64,000 bases of DNA from Candidatus Sodalis pierantonius str. SOPE (GTDB lineage: Bacteria > Pseudomonadota > Gammaproteobacteria > Enterobacterales > Enterobacteriaceae), in contig NZ_CP006568.1 of the NCBI RefSeq assembly GCF_000517405.1, positions 2,108,001 to 2,172,000 on the forward strand, given 5' to 3'. The stretch's first letter is position 1. Each line of letters begins with the position of its first letter. Of the stretch, positions 55,558 through 64,000 are shown in pieces. Under the pieces are notes generated by a model. It was not told the DNA's origin, did not search any database, and worked only from the letters and a program-made list of their open reading frames with translations. The position numbers and the translations under genes were made by a program.

Positions 55558-56814
55558 TTAAAATTCTTTGCGCAGCCAGCCGCTGAACCGCTTAAACCAT
55601 GTGCTGACCGACGTTCGTCTTTCCACATCCACTTCGCCGCTTAAATGTGATTCTTTACCGTAATGCAGCAGCCCAACGGCGGTCGAATAATAGGGCTCCT
55701 GCGCATAATCCGTCAGACCGGTGATATTCAGGGGCTGGCCGATGCGCACCTGGGTATGGAATACCCGTTGCGCACAGGCCGCCAGACCGTCGATTTGCGC
55801 CGCGCCGCCGGTCAGCACGATGCCCGCGGCCAGATGGTGCTTTACCCCCTGCGCCCGCAGCTGTTCTTGTAGCTGTAAAATTTCATCGTTGACCAGGTTC
55901 AGCAGCTCGGTATAACGCGGCTCGATCACCTCGGCCAGGGTCTGGCGCTGTAGGCTGCGCGGCGGCCGTCCGCCGACGCTCGGCACTTCAACGCTTTCGT
56001 CCTTGCTGACCACCAACCCCAGTGCGCAGCCGTGGCGAACTTTGATCGCCTCGGCGTCGGTGGGCGGCGTGCCGAAGGCATAGGCGATGTCGCTGGTGAC
56101 CACGTTGCCGGCATAGGGGATCACCTTGGTGTGGCGCAGCGCGCCGGCGGTATAGACCGCCATGTCCATGGTGCCGCCGCCGATATCCACGACGCACACG
56201 CCCAGCTCGCGTTCATCTTCCGTCAACACCGCATAGCTTGATGCCAGACCGGCGAAAATCAGTTGGTCAACTTTCAGCCCGCAACGTTCAACCGCTTTGA
56301 CAATGTTCTTCGCCATATCATTATGGCAGGTAATCAGGTGAACTTTGGCCTGCATCCGCACGCCGGACAGGCCAACCGGGTTTTTTATTCCTTCCTGATA
56401 GTCAATCGCGTAATCCTGCGGAATCACGTGCAAGATGCGGTGCTCGTCGCGCACCCGCACCGATTTGGCGGTATGCACCACATTCTCGACGTCTTCCTGC
56501 GTCACTTCTTCTTCGGAAATCGGCACCATACCGATTTCATTCTGGCAGCTGATATGTTTGCCGGACAGGGCAAGATACACCGACGAGATCTGGCAGTCCG
56601 CCATCAACTCCGCCTGATCGATGGCGCGCTGCACGCATTTCACCACCGATTCCAAATCGTTAACGCCACCTTTGTCCATGCCGCGCGACGGGCAACTGCC
56701 GACACCGATGATATTCACCATACCATCGGGCAGCACCTCCCCTACCAGCGCGGCCACCTTGGCCGTGCCGATCTCCAGTCCTACTACCAGTTTTCTGTCC
56801 GTCGTCTTGATCAT
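55558..56814 (-). CDS. ftsA: Cell division protein FtsA
   Basis: Actin-like ATPase that tethers FtsZ filaments to the membrane. The 418-residue product (420 in E. coli) has the actin-fold phosphate loops (VVGLEIGTAKVAALVGEVL, VVDIGGGTMDMAVYT), the FtsA-specific 1C domain, the IVLTGGAAQIDGL motif and the C-terminal amphipathic helix FKRFSGWLRKEF that inserts in the membrane. It overlaps ftsQ by 4 nt. Intact. Confidence 0.98.
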   Translation of the reverse strand: MIKTTDRKLVVGLEIGTAKVAALVGEVLPDGMVNIIGVGSCPSRGMDKGGVNDLESVVKCVQRAIDQAELMADCQISSVYLALSGKHISCQNEIGMVPISEEEVTQEDVENVVHTAKSVRVRDEHRILHVIPQDYAIDYQEGIKNPVGLSGVRMQAKVHLITCHNDMAKNIVKAVERCGLKVDQLIFAGLASSYAVLTEDERELGVCVVDIGGGTMDMAVYTAGALRHTKVIPYAGNVVTSDIAYAFGTPPTDAEAIKVRHGCALGLVVSKDESVEVPSVGGRPPRSLQRQTLAEVIEPRYTELLNLVNDEILQLQEQLRAQGVKHHLAAGIVLTGGAAQIDGLAACAQRVFHTQVRIGQPLNITGLTDYAQEPYYSTAVGLLHYGKESHLSGEVDVERRTSVSTWFKRFSGWLRKEF

Positions 56815-57647
56815 TGTTGTTCTGCCTGTGCCTGAGTCTGTTGCTGATTACTGTTTTCCGGCTCGATATAGGCCGCCGCCCATCCGATGGCCAGGCCCGA
56901 GTCATAGCGCAGGTCCACGTAACTTATGTGCTTATTATCGTTCCGGGCCTGCTGGAGCAGAACCGGATAAATCCCGATAAAGCGCTGCAGGCGCCTGGCT
57001 CTGTCGTCCCGGCCCAGCTCCAGCCGAGTATCGTCCTTTAGCGTTAACTGCCATGAATGGCGGGCGCTCATGCTGACCGCCTTGAGCTGAAACTTGGCGG
57101 CCGTCAGCACCTCATTCATAGTGCGGTAGCCGGTCAAGACGTCTTGCTCGCTGCCTTCCGGGCCATAGAGCATCGGCATGGGCTGATTGCCGATGCGCTC
57201 CGCCGGCGCGCTGAACACCTTGCCGCTGCCGTCCAGCAGATGTAAATCATTCCAGCCCGCCACCGGCACATATTCCACCACGTGGATTTTCAACTCGTCC
57301 GACCACTGTTTACGCACGCTCACCTGCTTAATCCACGGCATGCGCTCTATCTGCTGCTGGATGACGTTGACGTCCTGCGTCATAAAAGTACCCGGCGCTC
57401 CCTGCGCCAGAATCGCCTGGCGAATATCGTCATTGGTGGTGTAATGACGCTCGCCGGTCACCACCAGCCGGGACAGCGGTAAACGATGGGGGTCTTTCAT
57501 CCAGCCCACAACCATCCAGCCTCCCCAGACGATGGTGCTAAGCACCATCAACAGGAAGATCAATCCCGCGAGCTGGCCGCCGTTGCTGCGTCCCGCAGCG
57601 GCCCTCTCCGTCTCACGGTTGCGTACGTTTATCGCCGCCTGCGACAT
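56811..57647 (-). CDS. ftsQ: Cell division protein FtsQ
   Basis: Bitopic membrane protein of the divisome that recruits FtsB and FtsL. The 278-residue product has a cytoplasmic N-terminus (MSQAAINVRNRE), one membrane helix (LAGLIFLLMVLSTIVWGGWM), the POTRA domain (LSRLVVTGERHYTTNDDIRQ... GTFMTQDVNVIQQQIE) and the beta domain with KQWSDELKIHVVEYVPVAGWN. The ATG at 57647 aligns with the family; 12 upstream codons are Arg-rich and unsupported. ddlB normally precedes it, but here murC ends only 56 bp upstream. Intact. Confidence 0.96.
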   Translation of the reverse strand: MSQAAINVRNRETERAAAGRSNGGQLAGLIFLLMVLSTIVWGGWMVVGWMKDPHRLPLSRLVVTGERHYTTNDDIRQAILAQGAPGTFMTQDVNVIQQQIERMPWIKQVSVRKQWSDELKIHVVEYVPVAGWNDLHLLDGSGKVFSAPAERIGNQPMPMLYGPEGSEQDVLTGYRTMNEVLTAAKFQLKAVSMSARHSWQLTLKDDTRLELGRDDRARRLQRFIGIYPVLLQQARNDNKHISYVDLRYDSGLAIGWAAAYIEPENSNQQQTQAQAEQQ

Positions 57648-57703
57648 GTCAGGCCGCTCCCGCCGCGACGACCGTCGGCGCATGCCGGCACCGGCCTGGC
57701 CGT

Positions 57704-59176
57704 TTAACCATGACGTCCCTCGCCCGGCTGCGGCTGCAGCCTGCTATCGGCCAGTTTACGGGCGATTTTGCCCACCGTGCCAGCACCCTGCATCAGCACC
57801 AAATCGTTATCCTCCAAGGCCTGCGCCAGCGTCGCCGGCAGCGCATCCATATCCGGCACCAAAATCGGGTCCACCTTGCCACGCCCGCGTATGGTGCGGC
57901 ACAGGGAACGGCTGTCGGCGCCGGGGATCGGCGCTTCGCCGGCGGGATACACATCCAGCATCAACAGCACATCCACACCGGACAATACGTTGGCAAAGTC
58001 GTCGTACAAATCCCGCGTGCGGGTGTAACGGTGCGGCTGAAACACCATTACCAGCCGTTTGTCCGGCCAGCCCGCCCGCGCCACTTTGATGGTGGCATCC
58101 ACTTCGGTCGGGTGATGACCGTAATCGTCAACCAGCATGACCTCACCCGTTTTACCGTTGACGTGGGTCAAATCATAGCTGCCCAAATCGTCAAAGCGGC
58201 GGCCCGTCCCTTGAAATTGCAGCATCGCCTGCAAAATACTCTCGTCATTGATGCCCTCTTCGGTCGCCACCGCAATCGCCGCCACCGCATTCAGCGCGTT
58301 GTGCCGGCCCGGCGCATTGAGCTCCACGCGCAAATCGGGCTTATCCTGCCGAGTGAGGGTAAAACTGCCGCGCGCGCCGTCCTGACGGTAATCGGTAATG
58401 CGCAAATCGGCATCGTCGCTAAAACCGTAGGTGGTAATCTGTCGCCCAACGCGGGGCAGCAGTTCGCGGATCACCGGATCGTCGATACACATCACCGCGC
58501 GGCCGTAAAACGGCAAATTGTGCAGAAAGTTGATGAATGTCTGCTTCAAATTCTCAAAGTCGCCCTGGTAAGTATCCATATGGTCGGCTTCGATATTGGT
58601 GATAATCGCCACCATCGGCTGCAAATGCAGGAAGGAGGCGTCGCTTTCGTCGGCCTCGGCAATCAGGTAACGGCTACAGCCCAGGCGGGCATGTACGCCG
58701 GCGGCTTTCACCAGGCCGCCGTTAACAAAGGTCGGATCCAGACCGGCCTCGGCGTAAATACTGGCCACCATCGCGGTTGTGGTGGTTTTGCCGTGGGTGC
58801 CGGCGATGGCGATACCGTGACGAAAACGCATCAACTCCGCTAACATTTCCGCGCGCTGAATCACCGGAATACGCGCCTCTTTGGCCGCCACAATCTCCGG
58901 GTTATCGGGGGCGATAGCGCTCGACACCACCACCACGCTGGCGTCGCTGATGTTTTCCGGGCGGTGGTTAAAATAGATCTGCGCGCCCAGGTCGGTCAGT
59001 TGCTGCGTCACCGCGCTCGGCGCCAGATCGGAACCGCTGATTTGATAGCCCTCGTTTGCCAGCACTTCCGCGATACCGCCCATGCCGGCACCGCCGATGC
59101 CGACAAAATAGATTTGCCTGACGCGGCGCATCTCGGGGACAAAAGTTCGCAGTTTAGCCAGTTGTTGTGTAGTCAC
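57704..59176 (-). CDS. murC: UDP-N-acetylmuramate-L-alanine ligase
   Basis: Adds the first amino acid of the peptidoglycan stem. The 490-residue product (491 in E. coli) has the NAD/UDP-type loop FVGIGGAGMGGIAEVL, the ATP loop AGTHGKTTTTAMV, LIAEADESDASFLHLQP, NIEADHMDTY, and DDYGHHPTEVDATI. I choose the GTG at 59176 (V TTQQLAKLR), which aligns with the known N-terminus; an ATG at 59248 would add 24 residues that lie over the murG 3' end and show no homology. Between this gene and ftsQ no ddlB is present. Intact. Confidence 0.95.
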   Translation of the reverse strand: MTTQQLAKLRTFVPEMRRVRQIYFVGIGGAGMGGIAEVLANEGYQISGSDLAPSAVTQQLTDLGAQIYFNHRPENISDASVVVVSSAIAPDNPEIVAAKEARIPVIQRAEMLAELMRFRHGIAIAGTHGKTTTTAMVASIYAEAGLDPTFVNGGLVKAAGVHARLGCSRYLIAEADESDASFLHLQPMVAIITNIEADHMDTYQGDFENLKQTFINFLHNLPFYGRAVMCIDDPVIRELLPRVGRQITTYGFSDDADLRITDYRQDGARGSFTLTRQDKPDLRVELNAPGRHNALNAVAAIAVATEEGINDESILQAMLQFQGTGRRFDDLGSYDLTHVNGKTGEVMLVDDYGHHPTEVDATIKVARAGWPDKRLVMVFQPHRYTRTRDLYDDFANVLSGVDVLLMLDVYPAGEAPIPGADSRSLCRTIRGRGKVDPILVPDMDALPATLAQALEDNDLVLMQGAGTVGKIARKLADSRLQPQPGEGRHG

Positions 59177-59240
59177 AGTATTATCGCTTAAGTCAAAAAA
59201 AACGCTCTGGACGGCCCGTCCGGTCTTGTCGGCGCGCGGC

Positions 59241-60308
59241 TTAGACACCCGCCGCCGCCGCCACTTCCCGCGCCACCCGCTCCGTCGCGTCGGGAATAGC
59301 CGCCGCCCTGGCGCGCTGCGCCATACTCAGCAGCATCGGCCGATCCCAGCCTGCCAGCACGTCGCTGATCCGCTCGGCGGTAAAGGCCGGCTGTTCGATG
59401 ATTTTCGCCGCGCCCGCCTGCTCCAGCGGCCGCGCGTTCCAATACTGCTGACAATCTTTGTGCATAAACGGCACAAACAGCGCCGGCAGACCGGCGGCGG
59501 CGATTTCGCTCACCGTCAGCGCGCCGGCGCGACATACCACCACATCCGCCCAAGCGTAGGCGGCGGCCATATCGTCGATAAACTCCACCACCAGGTGCTG
59601 CGTCTCGCCGGCCGCCGCGTAGGCCCGGTTGACCTCCTCCAGCGCCCCTTTGCCCACCTGATGCCACAGGGTCAAGGTGCCCGCCAAGCGGGCGGCGACC
59701 GCCGGCATGGTCTGATTCAGCACCCGCGCGCCTTGGCTGCCGCCGATCACTAAGACCCGAATCGGGCCGGTGCGTTCGAGAAAGCGCACGTCGGGCGCCG
59801 GCAGCGCCAGTACCGCATCGCGTACCGGATTGCCCACCACATCGGCATGGGGGAACGCGCCAGGAAACGCTTGCAGCACTTTGCGGGCGATTTTCGCCAG
59901 ACCGCGATTAGTCAGGCCGGCGATGCCGTTCTGCTCATGCAGCACGACCGGAATGCCGCAGCTCCAGGCCGCCAGACCGCCGGGTCCGGAGACATAGCCG
60001 CCCATCCCCAGTACCACATCCGGCCGCCAAGCGCGCATGATGCGCCGCGCCTGACGCCAGGCGAGCCAGATGCGCACCGGCGCCATCAGCTGCGCTTTCA
60101 TACCCTTGCCGCGCAGGCCGCTGATGCGAATAAAATCGATGTCGATTCCGTGCTGCGGCACCAAACTGGCCTCCATGCGATCGGCGGTGCCGAGCCAGCG
60201 AACCTGCCAGCCCTGCGCCATCAGGTGATGGGCAACCGCCAGCCCCGGGAACACATGTCCACCGGTACCGCCCGCCATCACCATCAGCCGCCTGGTCTTT
60301 TCCATCAT
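59241..60308 (-). CDS. murG: Lipid II synthase MurG
   Basis: Peripheral membrane glycosyltransferase that adds GlcNAc to lipid I. The 355-residue product has the N-terminal glycine loop GGTGGHVFPGLAVAHHL, the second loop GMGGYVSGPGGLAAW, HEQNGIAGLTNR, the third loop GGSQGARVLNQ, and the UDP-binding CRAGALTVSEIAAAGLPALFVPF. It overlaps ftsW by 4 nt (start of murG inside the last codon of ftsW). Intact. Confidence 0.98.
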   Translation of the reverse strand: MMEKTRRLMVMAGGTGGHVFPGLAVAHHLMAQGWQVRWLGTADRMEASLVPQHGIDIDFIRISGLRGKGMKAQLMAPVRIWLAWRQARRIMRAWRPDVVLGMGGYVSGPGGLAAWSCGIPVVLHEQNGIAGLTNRGLAKIARKVLQAFPGAFPHADVVGNPVRDAVLALPAPDVRFLERTGPIRVLVIGGSQGARVLNQTMPAVAARLAGTLTLWHQVGKGALEEVNRAYAAAGETQHLVVEFIDDMAAAYAWADVVVCRAGALTVSEIAAAGLPALFVPFMHKDCQQYWNARPLEQAGAAKIIEQPAFTAERISDVLAGWDRPMLLSMAQRARAAAIPDATERVAREVAAAAGV

Positions 60309-61507
60309 CGCGGTCCCCTAGCAAACGCCTGCGCCTTGGCCAGGCGCGTCTCAAAATCCACTCTCAGCAGCAGTACAATCGCCGTCGACATAATCAGCAG
60401 GCTGGAGCCGCCGTAGCTGATTAACGGCAGCGTCAGCCCTTTTGTGGGCAGCATGCCGGCGGCGGCACCCACGTTGACCAGCGCCTGGAAGCTGAACCAG
60501 ATACCGATGGAGCAGGCCAGGAAACCGGAAAAGCGCCGGTCGATTTCCAGCGCTTTGCGGCCGATGGACATCGCACGGAACGCGACTAAAAAGACCATCA
60601 GCAGCGCCAGCACCACGCCGAAATAACCCAGTTCTTCCCCCAAAATGGCGAAAATAAAGTCGGTATGGGCTTCCGGCAAATACTCCAGTTTCTGTATCGA
60701 ATTGCCCAGACCCTGCCCCCAAAACTCGCCGCGGCCAAAGGCCATCAGCGATTGAGTAAGCTGGTACCCGCTGCCGAAAGGATCATCCCACGGGTTCCAG
60801 AACGAGGTCACGCGCCGCATACGGTACGGCTCGGCGATAATCAGCAGCACCACCGCGAAAATGCCCGAACCGATAATCGATAAAAATTGCCACAGTTTGG
60901 CGCCGGCCAGGAACAGCATCGCCAGGGTGGTGACAAACAGCACCACCACGGTCCCGAGGTCGGGCTGCGCCAGCAGCAGTACCGCCAGCAGCACCATCAC
61001 GCCCATGGGTTTGCAAAACCCCCAGAAGTTAGTACGCACTTCCTCCACCTTGCGCACCAGATAACTGGCCAGATAGCAAAACAGCGCCAGCTTTGACAAT
61101 TCCGCCGGCTGGATACGCAGCGGACCGAGCGCAATCCAACGCGACGCACCGTTAACCGAACTGCCAACCACCAGCACCACCAGCAGCATCACCAGGGTGA
61201 TAAGCAACATTACTGAACTGTAGCGCTGCCAGACCGCCATCGGGATCCTAAGCGTTGCCAGCGACAGCACAAACGCCAGACCGAGGTAGAAGGCATCGCG
61301 CTTGGCGAAATAGAACGGGTCGTCCGACAGGCGCACCCCGATGGGCATCGACGCCGAGGTCACCATCACAAAACCGATACCGGCCAGCCCCAGCGTCAGC
61401 CACAGCAACGTGCGGTCATACAGCACATGGGTCGGCGCTTCCGGCTCGCGCGCCCCCATCACCCACGCCTTCAGGCGGGGAATCAATCCTAAACCGGGAA
61501 TGCGCAT
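60305..61507 (-). CDS. ftsW: SEDS peptidoglycan glycosyltransferase FtsW
   Basis: Septal peptidoglycan polymerase working with FtsI. The 400-residue product has about ten membrane helices. Visible SEDS motifs are GSSVNGASRWIALGPLRIQPAELSK, LAQPDLGTVVVLF, GSGYQLTQSLMAFGRG, YLPEAHTDFIFAILGEELG and GLTLPLISYGGSSL, in family order. The N-terminus is about 14 residues shorter than in E. coli, in the poorly conserved cytoplasmic tail. The ATG at 61507 overlaps the murD stop by one base (TGATG) and follows GGGAGG. Intact. Confidence 0.96.
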   Translation of the reverse strand: MRIPGLGLIPRLKAWVMGAREPEAPTHVLYDRTLLWLTLGLAGIGFVMVTSASMPIGVRLSDDPFYFAKRDAFYLGLAFVLSLATLRIPMAVWQRYSSVMLLITLVMLLVVLVVGSSVNGASRWIALGPLRIQPAELSKLALFCYLASYLVRKVEEVRTNFWGFCKPMGVMVLLAVLLLAQPDLGTVVVLFVTTLAMLFLAGAKLWQFLSIIGSGIFAVVLLIIAEPYRMRRVTSFWNPWDDPFGSGYQLTQSLMAFGRGEFWGQGLGNSIQKLEYLPEAHTDFIFAILGEELGYFGVVLALLMVFLVAFRAMSIGRKALEIDRRFSGFLACSIGIWFSFQALVNVGAAAGMLPTKGLTLPLISYGGSSLLIMSTAIVLLLRVDFETRLAKAQAFARGPR

Positions 61508-62823
61508 CAGCCCACCTCCCACGCCAGGCGCGTGAAGACCTCACCGCGCACTTCAAAATTGCTAAATTGGTCCAGGCTGGCGCAGGCCGGCGACAGCAGC
61601 ACCAAATCCCCTGCCCTCACCCGCGTGCCGATGATACGCATCGCCTGCTCCAGCGTCTCGGTGAGGGTGGCGGCGTCGGGATGCAGGGACGCCAGCTGCG
61701 CGCCGTCCTGCCCGAAACAGTACAGCTGCACCCGGTCGCCCTGCACCAAAGGCGAAAGCGGGGTGAAATCGGCGGATTTGCCATCGCCGCCCAGCAGCAA
61801 ATGCAACGTACCCGCCACTGCCAGCCCGTTCAGCGCCGCTTCCGTGCTGCCCACGTTGGTGGCTTTGGAGTCGTTAATCCAGAGTACACCGTGGCGGTCA
61901 TGCACCAGCTCAAAGCGATGCGCCAGACCGCGAAACTGCCGCAGCGCCGCCAGGCTGGCCGCCCGCGGAAGACCAATGGCGTCCGCCAGCGCCAACGCCG
62001 CCAGGGCATTAGTGTAATTATGGCGGCCGCCGACGGTCATTTCGGCGCAATCCAACAGCGGTTCGCCGCGCGCCATTAACCAGGTGTTGCCCGCGCGCTG
62101 GCTAAGATAATAATCGCCGCACTCAACGCCGAAGCTGACGCAGCACGCGTCATGTCCGCGTTCCGGCAGAGTGAGCGCATCGTCGGCGTTGACCACGCAC
62201 ACCGCGGCATTGTGATAAATTTCCAGTTTGACCGCCCGATACTGTTGCAGGCCAAGCGGATAACGGTTCATATGATCTTCGCTGATATTGAGCACGGTCG
62301 CCGCCGCCGCTTTCAGGCTGTGGGTGGTTTCCAGTTGGAAACTCGACAGCTCCAGCACATACAACTGGCGGGGCGCTTCCAGCAACATCAGCGCCGGCAG
62401 GCCGATATTACCGCCGACGCCCACCTGCCAGCCGGCGCCAGCGGCCATTTCGCCCACCATGCGGGTGACGGTGCTTTTGCCGTTGGAGCCGGTTATCGCT
62501 ACCACCGGCGCCTGCGCCTGGCGCGCAAACAGCTCAATATCGCCGACAATAGCGATGCCGGCCGCCGCCGCCGCGGACAACGCAGGATGCGACAGCGGGA
62601 TGCCGGGGCTGGCGACGATTAGCGTGGCGTCGAGCAGCCACGCCTCGTTCAACGATCCCAGGTGGCACGGAACATCGGCCGACAGCTTCTCCAGACCCGA
62701 TGGCGTAAATCGGGTGTCCATCACCCGCGGCGTCACGCCGCGGCGGCGAAAGAAGTCAACGCAGGAAAGGCCGGTAAGCCCCAGCCCGATGATGACCACT
62801 TGTTCGCCCCGATAGTCCGTCAT
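61507..62823 (-). CDS. murD: UDP-N-acetylmuramoylalanine-D-glutamate ligase
   Basis: Adds D-glutamate to the stem peptide. The 438-residue product (same length as E. coli) has the N-terminal UDP-binding fold (VVIIGLGLTGLSCVDFF), the ATP loop GSNGKSTVTRMVGEM, ISEDHMNRYPLGLQQYR, NDSKATNVGSTEAAL and LLLGGDGKSADFTPL, and the late LSPACASLDQFSNFEVRG. Stop overlaps the ftsW start by one base; mraY ends 2 bp before its ATG. Intact. Confidence 0.97.
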   Translation of the reverse strand: MTDYRGEQVVIIGLGLTGLSCVDFFRRRGVTPRVMDTRFTPSGLEKLSADVPCHLGSLNEAWLLDATLIVASPGIPLSHPALSAAAAAGIAIVGDIELFARQAQAPVVAITGSNGKSTVTRMVGEMAAGAGWQVGVGGNIGLPALMLLEAPRQLYVLELSSFQLETTHSLKAAAATVLNISEDHMNRYPLGLQQYRAVKLEIYHNAAVCVVNADDALTLPERGHDACCVSFGVECGDYYLSQRAGNTWLMARGEPLLDCAEMTVGGRHNYTNALAALALADAIGLPRAASLAALRQFRGLAHRFELVHDRHGVLWINDSKATNVGSTEAALNGLAVAGTLHLLLGGDGKSADFTPLSPLVQGDRVQLYCFGQDGAQLASLHPDAATLTETLEQAMRIIGTRVRAGDLVLLSPACASLDQFSNFEVRGEVFTRLAWEVG

Positions 62824-62825
62824 GA

Positions 62826-63908
62826 TTACCGCACCTTCAGCGTCGCCAGCCCGATAAGGACCAGCATCAGCGAAATTATCCAGAAGCGCACAATAACGCG
62901 CGGCTCCGGCCAGCCCTTCAATTCATAATGGTGATGAATGGGCGCCATACGGAAAATGCGCTGACCGCGCAATTTGAACGACCCCACCTGTAAAATCACC
63001 GACAGGGTTTCCACCACGAACACCCCGCCCATAATCAGCAGTAAAAATTCCTGGCGCAGCAGCACGGCGATAGTGCCGAGCGCGCCGCCCAGCGCCAGCG
63101 AGCCGACATCGCCCATAAAGACCTGCGCCGGGTAGGTGTTGAACCACAAAAACCCCAGACCGGCGCCGACGATCGCCGTACACACCACTACCAACTCCCC
63201 GGCGAAACGCACGTAGGGAATATGCAGGTAGCCTGCGAAGTTCATGTTACCGGTCGCCCACGCCACCAGCGCCAGGCCGGCGGCGACGAACACCGTCGGC
63301 ATAATCGCCAGGCCGTCCAGACCGTCGGTCAGATTGACCGCGTTGCTGGTGCCGACGATAACGAAGTAGGCCAACAACACATACCACAGCCCCAGCTGCG
63401 GCATAATTTCTTTGAAAAACGGCACCACCAGCTGGGTCGCCGGCGTATCTTTTCCCACCGCGAACATGGTGAACGCCACCGCCAGCGCTATCACCGACTG
63501 CCAGAAATACTTCCAGCGAGCGATAAGCCCCTTGGTGTCTTTGCGCACCACTTTGCGATAGTCGTCGATAAAACCCACGATGCCGTAACCCACTAGAACA
63601 AACAGCACGCACCACACATAGGGATTGGACGGATAGGCCCACATCAGCACCGAAATCGTGATCGACGTGAGGATCATCAGCCCGCCCATGGTCGGTGTAC
63701 CGCGCTTGCTGAAATGCGATTCCGGGCCGTCATTGCGTACCACTTGCCCGATTTGCAGTTTTTGCAGCCAGGCGATAAGGCGCGGCCCCATCCAGAGCGA
63801 CAAGAACAACGCGGTCAGCAGGCTGACGATGGCGCGGAACGTCAGGTATGAAAAGACGTTGAACCCCGAATAAAATTGGACCAGATGTTCGGCCAGCCAG
63901 ACTAACAT
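62826..63908 (-). CDS. mraY: Phospho-N-acetylmuramoyl-pentapeptide transferase
   Basis: Integral membrane enzyme that makes lipid I from UDP-MurNAc-pentapeptide and undecaprenyl phosphate. The 360-residue product (same length as E. coli) has ten membrane helices and the catalytic motifs FIDDYRKVV, NAVNLTDGLDGLA (the Asp cluster), MGDVGSLALGG and the MAPIHHHYELKGWPE loop. Its ATG lies inside the last codons of murF (7-nt overlap). Intact. Confidence 0.98.
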   Translation of the reverse strand: MLVWLAEHLVQFYSGFNVFSYLTFRAIVSLLTALFLSLWMGPRLIAWLQKLQIGQVVRNDGPESHFSKRGTPTMGGLMILTSITISVLMWAYPSNPYVWCVLFVLVGYGIVGFIDDYRKVVRKDTKGLIARWKYFWQSVIALAVAFTMFAVGKDTPATQLVVPFFKEIMPQLGLWYVLLAYFVIVGTSNAVNLTDGLDGLAIMPTVFVAAGLALVAWATGNMNFAGYLHIPYVRFAGELVVVCTAIVGAGLGFLWFNTYPAQVFMGDVGSLALGGALGTIAVLLRQEFLLLIMGGVFVVETLSVILQVGSFKLRGQRIFRMAPIHHHYELKGWPEPRVIVRFWIISLMLVLIGLATLKVR

Positions 63909-64000
63909 GGTGCTTTCTCCTGTAACGCGCGCACCACTTGATCCATTGCGGCACTACGTGAACCCTTCACTAATACGGTCATTACCGCCTGCTCTGACAA
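63902..64000 (-). CDS. murF: MurF C-terminus (partial; rest beyond the window)
   Basis: The 32 codons before the stop at 63902 read LSEQAVMTVLVKGSRSAAM then DQVVRALQEKAPC, the C-terminus of UDP-N-acetylmuramoyl-tripeptide-D-alanyl-D-alanine ligase. No stop or shift is seen in the part present. Its substrate D-Ala-D-Ala needs a Ddl enzyme; ddlB is not in this cluster, so another Ddl must be encoded elsewhere if the pathway works. Confidence 0.92.
   Translation of the reverse strand: MSEQAVMTVLVKGSRSAAMDQVVRALQEKAPC

Noticed and set aside
57710..58843. 377-codon plus-strand open frame opposite murC
   Set aside because: Shadow of murC; no independent signals.
59177..59248. Longer MurC starting at 59248
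   Set aside because: The extra 24 residues overlap the murG 3' region and do not resemble MurC; the GTG at 59176 aligns with the family start.
1..64000. Prophage, toxin-antitoxin, secretion or other new multi-gene system
   Set aside because: Every intact gene outside insertion sequences could be placed in a known family in near-E. coli order; no unexplained gene cluster remains.

Overview
The window is a chromosomal segment of an enterobacterium and looks like a Sodalis-allied insect endosymbiont in early genome decay. The best guess is a weevil-type Sodalis such as 'Candidatus Sodalis pierantonius'; this rests on gene content, moderately high GC, fresh pseudogenes and nested insertion sequences, and no database search was possible. 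Gene order follows E. coli closely. Blocks match the ltaE-poxB-lysO, cspD-clpS-clpA, infA-aat-cydCD-trxB-lrp-ftsK-lolA-rarA-serS-ycaD, pflA-pflB-focA-ycaO, serC-aroA-cmk-rpsA-ihfB, guaC-coaE-zapD-yacG, and mutT-secA-secM-lpxC-ftsZ to murF regions.

Layout: 1-3.7 kb carries a frameshifted ltaE, intact poxB and frameshifted lysO. 4-7.2 kb has cspD divergent from clpS-clpA (protein quality control). At 7.8-9.1 kb an IS256-family element sits exactly at the 3' end of infA. 9.1-15.1 kb (minus strand) has infA, aat, cydC, cydD and trxB. 15.6-24.1 kb (plus strand) has lrp, ftsK, lolA, broken rarA, serS and ycaD. At 24.4-26.1 kb is a YddA/SbmA-type ABC transporter with four lesions. At 26.3-30.1 kb the pyruvate formate-lyase locus is dying: pflA is intact, pflB has a mid-gene stop, and focA has lost its 5' third and gained a frameshift and a stop. 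30.1-33.4 kb is an IS nest of two inverted IS903-type (IS5 family) copies, one split by an intact IS256 element; the nest marks a deletion that removed the focA start with its presumed promoter region and the ycaO 3' end. 33.4-35.1 kb is a broken ycaO. 35.1-41.0 kb has serC, aroA, cmk, rpsA and ihfB, with two different 7-bp tandem arrays either side of serC. Just after ihfB the synteny jumps to a hofC remnant and then guaC, coaE, zapD and yacG. At 44.6-48.6 kb an IS21-family element lies at the 3' end of yacG and itself carries an IS256 copy in its terminal repeat. 48.9-64 kb (almost all minus strand) has mutT, secA, a secM with an early stop, a DUF721 (DciA-like) gene, lpxC and the division/cell-wall cluster ftsZ-A-Q, murC, murG, ftsW, murD, mraY and murF (partial). 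ddlB is missing from its usual place.

Together the intact genes are core functions: translation initiation and charging, cytochrome bd assembly, thioredoxin reduction, chromosome segregation, lipoprotein and Sec transport, lipid A and peptidoglycan synthesis, and division. The broken genes are conditionally useful: anaerobic pyruvate metabolism, lysine export, threonine breakdown, peptide/drug ABC transport, replication-fork maintenance and SecM regulation. I saw no CRISPR array, prophage, toxin system, tRNA, rRNA or clearly new system. The most informative structures are the nested insertion sequences with readable target duplications, the IS-linked deletion at focA/ycaO, the ihfB/hofC junction, the heptamer arrays and the early stop in secM.
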